A DNA stretch of 64,000 bases from contig JADHVO010000005.1 of NCBI GenBank assembly GCA_016783965.1, positions 248,001 to 312,000 on the forward strand, in the 5' to 3' direction. How positions within the stretch are numbered: position 1 is the first letter of the stretch; the number at the start of each line of letters is the position of its first letter. Under the pieces are notes generated by a model, which was not told the DNA's origin, did no database searches, and saw only the letters and a program-made list of their open reading frames with translations. Both the position numbers and the translations under genes were made by a program. This DNA is from Alphaproteobacteria bacterium (GTDB lineage: Bacteria > Pseudomonadota > Alphaproteobacteria > Micropepsales > Micropepsaceae). Below are positions 24,919-34,957 of this stretch, one piece after another.

Positions 24919-25299
24919 TCAGCTGGCCCAGGCCGAGCCGAAGCGGGCCACATGCGGCAGCAGATCCGGCCGCTGCGCGGCGCGGCGGCGCTGCTCCTCG
25001 GAAATGGCGATGTCGAGCATCAGAGTGACGAAGGTGCGGTTGCGGTCGGCGTAGTCGCGTTCGTCGCCGAGCAGCGGCCACAGGCTCGTATCCATGAACC
25101 GGTCGAGTTCTTCCCACCAACTCGCCCCGTCCGAGCCGTCCAGCAGCTTGACGCGGCGATGCACCAGCACGGCCATGTGGGGAGCGATCAGTTCACGCAT
25201 TTCGGTCTCGAACACCTGCCAGTCACCGGAATTGAATTCCACACCCTTGGTCAGAAACCCGATGACCTGCTGGATTGCACCGACGACCCGTTCCTGCAT
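24919..25299 (-). CDS. small cytoplasmic protein of unknown function
   Basis: A 126-residue, probably all-helical protein: EFNSGDWQVFETEMRELIAP, ELDRFMDTSLWPLLGDE and RTFVTLMLDIAISEEQRRR. No signal peptide, no membrane helix, no known motif. The ATG at 25299 has GAGG nine bases upstream; a GTG at 25326 would add a Lys/Arg-rich nonapeptide. It is convergent with the unknown membrane protein gene and faces away from the atp operon. Confidence 0.7.
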   Translation of the reverse strand: MQERVVGAIQQVIGFLTKGVEFNSGDWQVFETEMRELIAPHMAVLVHRRVKLLDGSDGASWWEELDRFMDTSLWPLLGDERDYADRNRTFVTLMLDIAISEEQRRRAAQRPDLLPHVARFGSAWAS

Positions 25300-25615
25300 G
25301 GCGTTTCGCCTCTTCTTCTTGCCCACGCATGCAGCATGAGCCGCGGGGTCTTTAGATTGCGGTTTGAACTTCTATAAAATTCGAAGGAAGGGAATTGGTT
25401 GCCGGTGCCTACGACAGGTGCCCGCGTAAGCATTTGCGGCCCGTTCTACCCCGCGACACCACGGCTAGTGGCAGATTGTTGCGCCTCGGTAACACGCATG
25501 CTAACTGCATCGCGCCCGCGAGAACTGACTCGCAGGTCGAGTAAATTCACGAACGAATTCAGATAGTTATTGGACCGGCGCCCACCAAGAAGGTGCCAAG
25601 GTTTGAAGGGCGAAC
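25300..25615. promoter_or_regulatory. 316-base region before the atp operon with a possible promoter
   Basis: No gene is visible here. The best promoter-like pair for the plus strand is TTTAGA (25351-25356), 16 bases, TATAAA (25373-25378), which would leave a leader of about 235 bases. Near the atpH start GGCGCC and GGTGCC can pair around CACCAAGAA. A direct repeat GGTGCC (twice near 25400) and the inverted AATTC/GAATT near 25550 are also seen. None is decisive. Confidence 0.35.
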
Positions 25616-26173
25616 GTGGCTACGGAAAACACCCGCGAACAGGGCTTGGCAGGGCGCTATGCGACCGCGGTTTTCGAACTGGCTGATGAGACACGGTCGC
25701 TTCCGGCGCTTGAGAAAGATCTTCAGTCCCTCAAGGCCGCGCTGCGCGCCAGCAAGGACCTTTCCCATCTCGTCCGCTCCCCCGTTTTCAGTGAAGCCGA
25801 CCAGGCCCGCGCGATGAAGGCCGTGTTGGCTCAGATGGGCGCCGGCGACCTCGCCACCAAGTTCGTGCTCACGCTGGCCGCCAAGCGGCGGCTCTTCGCG
25901 CTCTCTGACATCATCGCCTCGTTCGAGAACATCCTCGCCCGCCACCGCGGGGAGATTCAGGCCGAAGTGACCTCGGCGCGCGCCCTCAACGACAGCGAAC
26001 TCGCCGAGCTGAAGGCGACGCTCAAATCCAGGCTCGGCCGTGACCCGCGCCTCGACGCCAAAGTCGATCCCTCGCTTCTCGGCGGCCTCGTCGTGAAGGT
26101 GGGCTCGCGCATGATCGATTCTTCGCTCCGCACCAAGCTGACCGGCCTGCGTGCGGCCATGAGAGGTAACTAA
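25616..26173 (+). CDS. atpH: F1 ATP synthase subunit delta
   Basis: A 185-residue delta (OSCP) subunit, the peripheral-stalk protein that links F1 alpha to the b subunits. It starts with GTG after GAAGGGCGAAC. Family stretches are [18 protein letters not shown] near the N-terminus, [20 protein letters not shown] in the middle and the C-terminal [20 protein letters not shown]. First gene of atpHAGDC; one base separates it from atpA. The F0 genes are not here, as is usual in alphaproteobacteria. Confidence 0.97.
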   Translation: MATENTREQGLAGRYATAVFELADETRSLPALEKDLQSLKAALRASKDLSHLVRSPVFSEADQARAMKAVLAQMGAGDLATKFVLTLAAKRRLFALSDIIASFENILARHRGEIQAEVTSARALNDSELAELKATLKSRLGRDPRLDAKVDPSLLGGLVVKVGSRMIDSSLRTKLTGLRAAMRGN

Positions 26174-26174
26174 G

Positions 26175-27710
26175 ATGGACATCCAGCCCGCAGAAATCAG
26201 CGCAATCCTGAAGCGCGAGATCCAGAACTTCGGCGCCGAGGCGCAGGTCAGCGAGGTCGGCCAGGTTCTCTCCGTTGGCGACGGCATCGCGCGCGTCTAT
26301 GGCCTCGACAACGTCAAGGCCGGCGAGATGGTCGAGTTTCCGGGCGCCATCAAGGGCATGGCGCTGAACCTCGAGAACGACAATGTCGGCGTCGTGATTT
26401 TCGGCAACGACAGCACCATCAAGGAAGGCGACACCGTCAAGCGCACCGGCGCGATCGTCGACGTGCCCGTCGGCAAGGCGCTGCTCGGCCGCGTCGTCGA
26501 CCCGCTGGGCAACCCGATCGACGGGAAGGGCGCGATCACCGGCGCCGCCGAGCGCCGCCGCGTCGACGTGAAGGCTCCCGGCATCATCCCCCGCAAGTCG
26601 GTACATGAGCCGGTGCAGACCGGCCTCAAGGCCATCGACTCGCTGATCCCCATCGGCCGCGGCCAGCGTGAGCTCATCATCGGCGACCGCCAGACCGGCA
26701 AGACCGCGGTCGCGATCGATACCATCCTGAACCAGAAGGCCGTCAACGCCGGCAACGACGAGAGGGCGAAGCTCTACTGCATTTACGTGGCCGTCGGCCA
26801 GAAGCGATCGACCGTCGCCAAGATCGTGAAGACGCTCGAGGACGCCGGCGCGATGGACTACACTATCGTGGTCGCCGCCACCGCGTCGGACCCGGCGCCG
26901 CTCCAGTTCCTCGCGCCGTTTGCCGGCTGCGCCATGGGCGAGTGGTTCCGCGACAACGGCATGCACGCCGTGATCGTGTATGACGACCTTTCCAAACAGG
27001 CCGTCGCCTATCGCCAGATGTCGCTCTTGCTGCGCCGTCCGCCGGGACGCGAAGCCTATCCGGGCGACGTGTTCTACCTCCACAGCCGCCTGCTCGAGCG
27101 CGCGGCCAAGCTCAACGAGGACAACGGCGCCGGCTCGCTGACTGCGCTGCCGATCATCGAGACGCAAGCCAATGACGTGTCGGCGTACATCCCGACCAAC
27201 GTGATCTCGATCACAGACGGCCAGATATTCCTCGAGACCGACCTTTTCTATCAGGGCATTCGTCCCGCTGTGAACGTCGGCATTTCGGTATCGCGCGTGG
27301 GTTCGTCGGCGCAGATCAAGGCCATGAAGACGGCGTCGGGCCCGATCAAGGCCGAACTGGCGCAGTACCGCGAGATGGCCGCCTTCGCGAAGTTCGGCTC
27401 CGACCTCGACGCGGCGACGCAGAAGATGCTGTCGCGCGGTGAGCGCCTGACCGAGCTCCTGAAGCAGCCGCAGTACAAGCCCTTCGCGGTCGAAGAGCAG
27501 GTGGTGGTGATCTACGCCGGCACGCGCGGCTTCCTCGATGCCTACCCAACCGCCAAGGTCGGCCCGTATCAGGAAGCCCTGCTCTCCTGGCTCAAGGCCA
27601 AGCGTCCGGCGATCCTGAACGACATCCGCACCCAGAAAGCGTTGACCGGCGAGATCGAGAATTCGCTCAAGGATGCCCTGAACGAATTCGCCAAGACGTT
27701 CGTGGCCTGA
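26175..27710 (+). CDS. atpA: F1 ATP synthase subunit alpha
   Basis: The 511-residue regulatory nucleotide-binding subunit of F1. The Walker A motif is GDRQTGKT at 170-177; the alpha/beta signature [17 protein letters not shown] lies near 363-379, containing the Arg finger that completes the beta catalytic site. Length and all main motifs are normal. Second gene of the operon, one base after atpH and 18 before atpG. Confidence 0.98.
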   Translation: MDIQPAEISAILKREIQNFGAEAQVSEVGQVLSVGDGIARVYGLDNVKAGEMVEFPGAIKGMALNLENDNVGVVIFGNDSTIKEGDTVKRTGAIVDVPVGKALLGRVVDPLGNPIDGKGAITGAAERRRVDVKAPGIIPRKSVHEPVQTGLKAIDSLIPIGRGQRELIIGDRQTGKTAVAIDTILNQKAVNAGNDERAKLYCIYVAVGQKRSTVAKIVKTLEDAGAMDYTIVVAATASDPAPLQFLAPFAGCAMGEWFRDNGMHAVIVYDDLSKQAVAYRQMSLLLRRPPGREAYPGDVFYLHSRLLERAAKLNEDNGAGSLTALPIIETQANDVSAYIPTNVISITDGQIFLETDLFYQGIRPAVNVGISVSRVGSSAQIKAMKTASGPIKAELAQYREMAAFAKFGSDLDAATQKMLSRGERLTELLKQPQYKPFAVEEQVVVIYAGTRGFLDAYPTAKVGPYQEALLSWLKAKRPAILNDIRTQKALTGEIENSLKDALNEFAKTFVA

Positions 27711-27728
27711 TCGAGAGACTGACTGGTC

Positions 27729-28589
27729 ATGGCATCCGTCAAGGAAATGCGCGTTCGGATCGCTAGCGTGAAGTCCACGCAGAAGATCACGAAGGCGCTT
27801 CAGATGGTGGCGGCGGCGAAGCTTCGCCGCGCGCAGCAGACGGCGCAAGCCGCGCGCCCCTATGCGGAACGCATGGCCGCAGTCATCGCCAATCTGGCGA
27901 GCGGCGTCTCGGGCACCGACGCGCCGCTGCTGCTCGCCGGCACGGGCAGCGACAAGCGTCACCTGGTCGTGGTCGCAACATCCGACCGGGGCCTCGCCGG
28001 CGGCTTCAATTCCGGCGTCGTCCGCCTTGCGCGCGAGACGGTCCAGTCGCTCCTCCAGCAGGGTAAGGACGTCAAGATCCTTATCGTCGGCCGCAAGGCG
28101 CGCGACCAGCTGCGCCGCCAATACGCCGACCGCTTCGTCGAGGTGTACGAGGCCGGTCTCAAGTCACCCGACCTGAACCGCGCCCGTCCGATCGCCCGAC
28201 GCATCATCGATCTCTACATGGCTGGTGAGACCGACGTCGTCACGCTGATCTCAAGCCGCTTCAAGTCTGTTGTCACGCAGAAGCCGACCGCGCTCCAGCT
28301 CATCCCTGCCGCGATGCCGGACGCTGGCGAGGCCGCGTTCTACGAATATGAGCCGGACGAGACCACAATTCTCGAACAGCTTCTGCCACAGAACATCACC
28401 ATCCAGGTTCTGACCGCGCTGCTCGAGAACGACGCCGGCTTCTATGCCTCGCAGATGACAGCGATGGACAATGCCACACGCAACGCAGGCGACCTGATCA
28501 ACGCGCTCACCATCCAGATGAACCGTACCCGTCAGGCGAAGATCACGACTGAGCTGATCGAAATCATCTCCGGCGCCTCCGCCCTTTAA
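27729..28589 (+). CDS. atpG: F1 ATP synthase subunit gamma
   Basis: The 286-residue rotor shaft of F1. The N-terminal helix begins [20 protein letters not shown] and the C-terminal helix ends with the signature [18 protein letters not shown] and a run to [10 protein letters not shown]. The middle contains the Rossmann-like [14 protein letters not shown]. Length is normal for alphaproteobacteria. Third gene of the operon. Confidence 0.98.
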   Translation: MASVKEMRVRIASVKSTQKITKALQMVAAAKLRRAQQTAQAARPYAERMAAVIANLASGVSGTDAPLLLAGTGSDKRHLVVVATSDRGLAGGFNSGVVRLARETVQSLLQQGKDVKILIVGRKARDQLRRQYADRFVEVYEAGLKSPDLNRARPIARRIIDLYMAGETDVVTLISSRFKSVVTQKPTALQLIPAAMPDAGEAAFYEYEPDETTILEQLLPQNITIQVLTALLENDAGFYASQMTAMDNATRNAGDLINALTIQMNRTRQAKITTELIEIISGASAL

Positions 28590-28599
28590 GTCCGATTGA

Positions 28600-30087
<1,488 letters not shown>

Positions 30088-30088
30088 G

Positions 30089-30193
30089 GCGAATAGCGAG
30101 TTGCGAATAGCGAATAGGGAGGTGCGAGCAGGATTGTAGAGAACGAGCGGAAGGGGCCAGCCCTATCTCGCTACTCGCTACTCGCTACTCGCT
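30089..30193 (+). repeat. two facing heptad repeat arrays between atpD and atpC
   Basis: Left array: GCGAATA, GCGAGTT, GCGAATA, GCGAATA and decaying copies from 30089 to about 30130. Right array: TCGCTAC at 30168-30174, 30175-30181 and 30182-30188, then TCGCT. The right array is the near complement of the left (A/G transitions allow G-U pairs), so the transcript can fold back over about 100 bases. The array ends seven bases before the atpC ATG, which lacks a clear Shine-Dalgarno sequence. Similar GAATAGC-type repeats are scattered in some alphaproteobacterial genomes. Confidence 0.8.
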
Positions 30194-30200
30194 GTTTTAC

Positions 30201-30596
30201 ATGGCCGACAAAATCGCATTCGACCTCGTCTCGCCGGAGCGGCTGCTGATTTCCGATCACGCCGACATGGTCACCATTCCGGCGACCGAGGGATACATGG
30301 GCGTGATGGCGGGCCATGCGCCGGTCGTCACCGCCTTGCGGCCCGGCATGATCGACGTTCTGAACAACGGCACCGACACGCGCTTCTTCATCCGCGGCGG
30401 CTTCGCCGAAATCAGCGCGGCGAAGATCAACGTGCTGGCCGATGAGGCCATCCCGATGAGCGAGATGGACCTCGCCGTCCTCGATCAGCGCATCCGCGAT
30501 GCCGAGGAAGAGGTGTTGGCGGCGACCACAGACGCCGACAAGACCCGCAAGAACGAGATCCTCGACGATCTCAAGCTGGTCCGGGCCGCATTCTGA
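30201..30596 (+). CDS. atpC: F1 ATP synthase subunit epsilon
   Basis: A 131-residue epsilon subunit, the small rotor protein that couples gamma to the c-ring and can inhibit ATP hydrolysis. The beta-sandwich spans residues 3-85 (FDLVSPERLLIS, GYMGVMAGHAPVVTALRPG, FIRGGFAEIS) and a C-terminal helical hairpin follows (LAVLDQRIRDAEEEV). No convincing ribosome-binding purine run lies before the ATG; the preceding TCGCTAC repeat hairpin may set its expression. Confidence 0.96.
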   Translation: MADKIAFDLVSPERLLISDHADMVTIPATEGYMGVMAGHAPVVTALRPGMIDVLNNGTDTRFFIRGGFAEISAAKINVLADEAIPMSEMDLAVLDQRIRDAEEEVLAATTDADKTRKNEILDDLKLVRAAF

Positions 30597-30734
30597 TTCG
30601 TATCAACTGTGAATGCCGTTGAATCGGCTGGCATTTTCGCCGGCGGAGGAAAGAAGCTCGTTCCCATCAGGCAACGGGAACTGTTATAAGACGTTCAAAG
30701 GTCCAGAAGCTGCTACCGGACCGTGGGGCATGAG

Positions 30735-31610
30735 ATGACGACGGGTGGAACCGTCTACAAACAGGGCTGGACGCTGGACGACGTCCAGTGGTCGAAATTC
30801 GACCGCTCCAGAGTTGAGCCGTGGATGGTCGCGGCCATCAAGGCGGCCGCGCTCGTCGAGTTCAACGCTCCCGATTACGTCCGCTACCTGAAGCGCGTCT
30901 TCAAGGACGCGGGCCCCGTCACCCTCGACGCCATCGAGCAGTGGGGCTGCGAGGAGAGCCAGCACGGCCGGGCGCTCGGCCGTTGGGCCGAACTGGCCGA
31001 CCCGGACTTCAAGCTCGACGAGGCTTTCGCCCGTTTCCGCGCTGGCTACAAGCCCGCCCATTTCGCCGAGACCGAGACCATCTCAATCCGCGGCAGCCGC
31101 CGTGGCGAGATGATCGCCCGCTGCGTGGTCGAGAGCGGAACCTCCTCGTACTACACCGCCATCAAGGACTCGACCGAGGAGCCCGTCCTGAAGGAGATCG
31201 CCGGCCGCATCGCCGCCGACGAGTTCAGGCATTACAAGCTCTTCTACGAGACTCTTAACGAGCAGGATGAACCCGACCTGCCGTTCTGGAAAAAGCTGAT
31301 GGTCGCGGTAGGCCGCGTCACGGAATCCGACGACGACGAGCTCGCCTACGCCTATTACTGCGCCAATGTTTCGGCCGCCGACATGGCGACGAAGCCGTAC
31401 AAGCGGGCGTATTACTCGCAGGTCGCGACACAAGCCGGTATGCGCATCTACCGCCGCAACCACATCAACAAGCTGGTCCAGATGGTGGCCAAGGTCGTCG
31501 GCGCCGAGCCGCATGGCTGGCTGTCCACGCTGGGCGGTGCCCTCCTCTGGCGCATGCTGCGCCTGCGCTCCGGCCGCGAACCGTCCGCGATCACCCCGGT
31601 GGCGGCTTAG
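30735..31610 (+). CDS. ferritin-like (diiron) domain protein of unknown role
   Basis: A 291-residue soluble protein built of helices with the diiron-type motifs CEESQHG (E-x-x-H) near 69-75 and ADEFRHY (E-x-x-H) near 159-165, plus a further Glu in VVESGTSSYY. The spacing recalls ferritin-like and acyl-ACP desaturase-type four-helix bundles, so an iron-dependent oxidase or hydroxylase is possible. I cannot name a function. ATG 30735 follows GGGG at six bases; GTG 30723 is a longer option. It lies between atpC and the convergent sdhB gene. An inverted repeat GTTCCC/GGGAAC at 30660-30681 lies upstream. Confidence 0.85.
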   Translation: MTTGGTVYKQGWTLDDVQWSKFDRSRVEPWMVAAIKAAALVEFNAPDYVRYLKRVFKDAGPVTLDAIEQWGCEESQHGRALGRWAELADPDFKLDEAFARFRAGYKPAHFAETETISIRGSRRGEMIARCVVESGTSSYYTAIKDSTEEPVLKEIAGRIAADEFRHYKLFYETLNEQDEPDLPFWKKLMVAVGRVTESDDDELAYAYYCANVSAADMATKPYKRAYYSQVATQAGMRIYRRNHINKLVQMVAKVVGAEPHGWLSTLGGALLWRMLRLRSGREPSAITPVAA

Positions 31611-31628
31611 CCTCTTCTTAGACGGAGC

Positions 31629-32423
31629 TTAGACGGAGCGCTTCACCAGCATCTGCTTGATTTCGCCGATCGCCTTGGCGGGGTTCAGGCCCTTCGGGCA
31701 GGTGTTGGCACAGTTCATGATGGTGTGGCAGCGATAGAGTCTGAAAGGGTCTTCGAGCTTGTCGAGACGTTCACCCGTGTGCTCGTCGCGGCTGTCCGCC
31801 AGCCAGCGATACGACTGCAGCAGCGCCGCTGGGCCCAGATATCGCTCCGAGTTCCACCAATAGCTCGGGCACGACGTCGTGCAACAGGCGCACAGGATGC
31901 ATTCGTAGAGCCCGTCCAGCTTCGCGCGGTCTTCCGGCGACTGCTTCCATTCCTTCTCCGGCTCCGCCGTCTTGGTCTGGAGAAACGGCTCGATCGACGA
32001 GTACTGCGCATAGAAGTTCGTCAGGTCCGGTACCAGATCTTTCACCACTTCCATATGCGGCAGCGGATAAACCGAGACTGGTCCCGAGATGTCGGTGATC
32101 GCCTTGGTGCAGGCGAGCGTATTGCCGCCCGCGATGTTCATCGCGCACGACCCGCACACGCCTTCGCGGCACGAGCGGCGAAAGGTTAGAGTCGGATCGA
32201 TCTCGTTCTTGATCTTGATCAGCGCGTCCAGGACCATCGGCCCGCAGCTGTCGAGGTCCACCGTGTAGACGTCGATGCGCGGGTTACCCTCCTGGTCGGG
32301 GTCGTAGCGGTAGACTTTGAACTCTTTGTGCCGCTTCGGCTTCTTGCCGTTGGGCGTCTTCGGGCCCGGCCAGACCTTTCCCTTCTTCGGGCTGCTTCCC
32401 TTCGGCAACGTCAACTGAACCAT
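31629..32423 (-). CDS. sdhB: succinate dehydrogenase iron-sulphur subunit
   Basis: A 264-residue subunit carrying the three clusters of complex II: [2Fe-2S] ligands Cys85, Cys90, Cys93 and Cys105; [4Fe-4S] ligands Cys175, Cys178, Cys181 with Cys242-region Pro motif; [3Fe-4S] ligands Cys185, Cys232 and Cys238. It passes electrons from the FAD of SdhA to ubiquinone at the membrane. It is about 5 kb from sdhCDA and on the opposite strand, so it is not in the same operon, unlike the usual sdhCDAB. A Lys/Pro-rich N-terminal stretch of about 25 residues precedes the domain. Confidence 0.97.
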   Translation of the reverse strand: MVQLTLPKGSSPKKGKVWPGPKTPNGKKPKRHKEFKVYRYDPDQEGNPRIDVYTVDLDSCGPMVLDALIKIKNEIDPTLTFRRSCREGVCGSCAMNIAGGNTLACTKAITDISGPVSVYPLPHMEVVKDLVPDLTNFYAQYSSIEPFLQTKTAEPEKEWKQSPEDRAKLDGLYECILCACCTTSCPSYWWNSERYLGPAALLQSYRWLADSRDEHTGERLDKLEDPFRLYRCHTIMNCANTCPKGLNPAKAIGEIKQMLVKRSV

Positions 32424-32526
32424 GAGGGTACCTGGAAATGGCGAAGTTGCGGTTTAGCAAGCCATCAACCCCATGGCAACGCGGCGAATTTCGGCAGTTC
32501 GGGCAGGCGATTCGCGCGCTGCCGGC

Positions 32527-34242
32527 CTATGATGAGAGGGCGCCGATCTGCTCGAACACCCAGGCGATGTCTACCTGCTGGTCCTTGACCGCGCCGGTCA
32601 GCACGATCTGCTCCGCCCGCCGCACCTGCTCGCTACCGAGATAGACGCTTTCCTCGATGGTCGCAGACGCGCCTGAGCGGAAGCGCCAGCCTTCTCCCGT
32701 CGGCAACTTCAGCAATATGCCGCCACCCTGCGACGGCGACATCCGGATATCCGGATGCACGTGGAAGCGGATCGCGAAAGGCCAATCCTTGTGCTTGTTG
32801 CCCTGCTGCGGCAGCAGCCGGTCGACGCCCGTCAGAGCCAGCCCCTGCTGCGACAGCGTCACCTCCCGCTCGTGGCGGATTCCCCAGGGCTCGACGTAGC
32901 CGTCATGGCTGGCCTCGATGCTCCAGCCCTGCGTCGTCTCCACCCGCCGCGTCTCGATCTGCTCCGGCCCCTTCAGCATCCGCGCGCCGAGCAGATTGCG
33001 CGCCAGGCCCGGCGGCAGGATCATCGCCATCGAAGCGTCGGCCAGGACCAGCGTCGAGTGCGCCGCGGTCGCGCGCAGGGCGCTCTCCCACCGCGGTTGC
33101 GAAGCGCCCGCCGCCCCGCAATTCACGATGATGCGCTGACTGCCGCTCGACAGTTCGAGCGCCAGGCACCCCGCATGCGCTTGGTCGGAGAACGGCCCAG
33201 GCGGCACGCTCCCGCAATCCAGCAACAGCATCGTCTTCCCCGCAGTCATGCGCTGGTACGCCGAGTGCCGCGCATAGGTGTAGGGCTGCCCTCGTACCTC
33301 GTCGCGCGCCAGCAACCCCGCCACGGTACGCGGATCGCACTCCGTCCCGCCGTTGAACAGCGCCAAAGCGCCGTCGCCGTGGCGGAAGAAGCGGATCATC
33401 GGCGCGATGCGGTCATAGCCGCTGCGAATGGCATGCGGCACTTCCAACCCGTTGGCGTTCAGCGCATCCATCACCATCATGATCAGGCGATAGGCGTTGA
33501 GCAGTTGCTCCGGCGACCGGCTGATGTGCCCGCCGTCAGGCAGGATCTGCCGCGCGATCTGGCCTTCCAGGCACTTGAGTCCCTCCTCCAGTCGCCGCTG
33601 GCTGTCGCCCAGGCATGCACCCGAAAGCGCGTATGCCGCAGCCGCCTCGAACCGGCAGATGCCGTCCGGCGACTCCTGCGCGATGCGCGCCAGCATGCGC
33701 GACTGCTCGCGCAGCGAGACGAATACCTTCGACCGCCACATCAGTTCCGAATTGGCGATCATCAGCCGCCCATGCGCGAACAGATGAATCAGCCGCCGCG
33801 CCATGACGTCGGGCGACCATGCCGGTTCGGAATATTTCGAGTGCCGCTTCAGCCATTGCGTCATCAGGTTCATTGCCAGAACCCGTGCCGGTTCGCCGCC
33901 CGCCAGCGCCAGCGGCGGCAGCCACGCAAACGAATGCAGCGCCTTGGCCCATTCCAGGCTCGGCGGCCGCATGTCGAAGACGGAGCCCTCTCTCGCCTCC
34001 ACCATCTCGCCATGGAACCGGAAGCGGCCGCGCAGCAGCGCGTCGGCATCCTCCAGCTTGCGAGGCGTGGCGTCGTAGGGGTGGAACAGAATGCGATCCG
34101 ACAGCGCACCCTTCAGGAGGCGCCGGTACAGCCATGTGCGGCGGTACCACACGCGGAACGGCGTCCAAAGCCACCACAGAACGGCACGCGACAGCTCGGG
34201 CAGCAGCTTCAGATACGGGACACGTTGCGAAGCATCCGCCAC
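32527..34242 (-). CDS. heparinase II/III family protein
   Basis: A 571-residue protein with an alpha-helical toroid N-terminal half (about 60-310, WLPPLALAGGEPARVLAMNL, CLEGQIARQILPDGGHISRS) and a heparinase II/III beta-sandwich C-terminal half (about 325-560) including SAYQRMTAGKTMLLLDCG and AHSTLVLADASMAM. Such proteins are polysaccharide lyases in characterised cases. Here, as in many alphaproteobacteria, the gene follows rpe, so a role in an envelope polysaccharide is inferred. No signal peptide is seen, which is unusual for a lyase acting outside. Five bases separate it from rpe. Confidence 0.9.
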   Translation of the reverse strand: MADASQRVPYLKLLPELSRAVLWWLWTPFRVWYRRTWLYRRLLKGALSDRILFHPYDATPRKLEDADALLRGRFRFHGEMVEAREGSVFDMRPPSLEWAKALHSFAWLPPLALAGGEPARVLAMNLMTQWLKRHSKYSEPAWSPDVMARRLIHLFAHGRLMIANSELMWRSKVFVSLREQSRMLARIAQESPDGICRFEAAAAYALSGACLGDSQRRLEEGLKCLEGQIARQILPDGGHISRSPEQLLNAYRLIMMVMDALNANGLEVPHAIRSGYDRIAPMIRFFRHGDGALALFNGGTECDPRTVAGLLARDEVRGQPYTYARHSAYQRMTAGKTMLLLDCGSVPPGPFSDQAHAGCLALELSSGSQRIIVNCGAAGASQPRWESALRATAAHSTLVLADASMAMILPPGLARNLLGARMLKGPEQIETRRVETTQGWSIEASHDGYVEPWGIRHEREVTLSQQGLALTGVDRLLPQQGNKHKDWPFAIRFHVHPDIRMSPSQGGGILLKLPTGEGWRFRSGASATIEESVYLGSEQVRRAEQIVLTGAVKDQQVDIAWVFEQIGALSS

Positions 34243-34247
34243 GGCCG

Positions 34248-34907
34248 TCAGCCGCGCAGCGCTGCGATGTTCGCCGCGTATTTCGAAGGACCGCCAGAGA
34301 ACGCGGCTGTCCCGGCGACCAGCACATTCGCGCCGGCATTGATCGCCTGTTTCGCGGTCTGGGGATTGATGCCGCCGTCGATTTCAAGATCGATCGCCCG
34401 TCCGCTCCTCGCGATCTTGTTCGCGATCTCCTCGACCTTTCGCAGCTGGCTCGTAATGAAGGACTGACCGCCGAAGCCGGGATTGACGCTCATCACCAGA
34501 ACCAGGTCGACCAGGTCGATCACATAATCGATCGCGTCCGCCGGCGTGCCCGGGTTCAGCACCACGCCGGGCCTCTTCCCCAGCGAACGGATCAACTGGA
34601 GCGTGCGATGAACATGCGGTCCGGCTTCAGGGTGCACGGTCAGCCCGTCCGCACCGGCTTCCGCAAACGCCTCGATGTACGGATCGACCGGCGAGATCAT
34701 CAGATGCACATCCAGCGGTTTTTTCGCGTGTGGCTTGATCGCCTTCACCACCATCGGCCCGATGGTCAGGTTCGGCACGAAATGCCCATCCATCACATCG
34801 ACATGAATAAGGTCCGCCCCGGCGGCTTCGATCGCCTCGACCTCGGTGCCCAGCCGCGCAAAATCGGCTGAAAGAATGGAAGGCGCAATGCGGACGGGAC
34901 TGGCCAT
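34248..34907 (-). CDS. rpe: ribulose-phosphate 3-epimerase
   Basis: A 219-residue TIM-barrel enzyme that interconverts ribulose-5-phosphate and xylulose-5-phosphate in the pentose phosphate pathway. Family signature APSILSADFARLG at 8-20, metal/catalytic residues in HVDVMDGHFVPNLTIGP (about 35-51), HLMI, MSVNPGFGGQ and the second catalytic Asp in EIDGGIN. The ATG at 34907 is chosen because the family starts with the strand just before APSILSAD. Middle gene of a membrane protein, rpe, heparinase run on the minus strand. Confidence 0.96.
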   Translation of the reverse strand: MASPVRIAPSILSADFARLGTEVEAIEAAGADLIHVDVMDGHFVPNLTIGPMVVKAIKPHAKKPLDVHLMISPVDPYIEAFAEAGADGLTVHPEAGPHVHRTLQLIRSLGKRPGVVLNPGTPADAIDYVIDLVDLVLVMSVNPGFGGQSFITSQLRKVEEIANKIARSGRAIDLEIDGGINPQTAKQAINAGANVLVAGTAAFSGGPSKYAANIAALRG

Positions 34908-34957
34908 GGCCCGCCTTAAGTGCCGGATTCGAACCGCACCCGCAAGGCACGCAAAGC

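Noticed and set aside
25300..25615. tRNA gene in the spacer before the atp operon
   Set aside because: No T-loop GGTTCGANTCC or acceptor pairing is seen.
26022..28121. 699-codon minus-strand frame over atpA and atpG
   Set aside because: Antisense to conserved ATP synthase genes; Arg/Asp/His-rich sequence with no domain.
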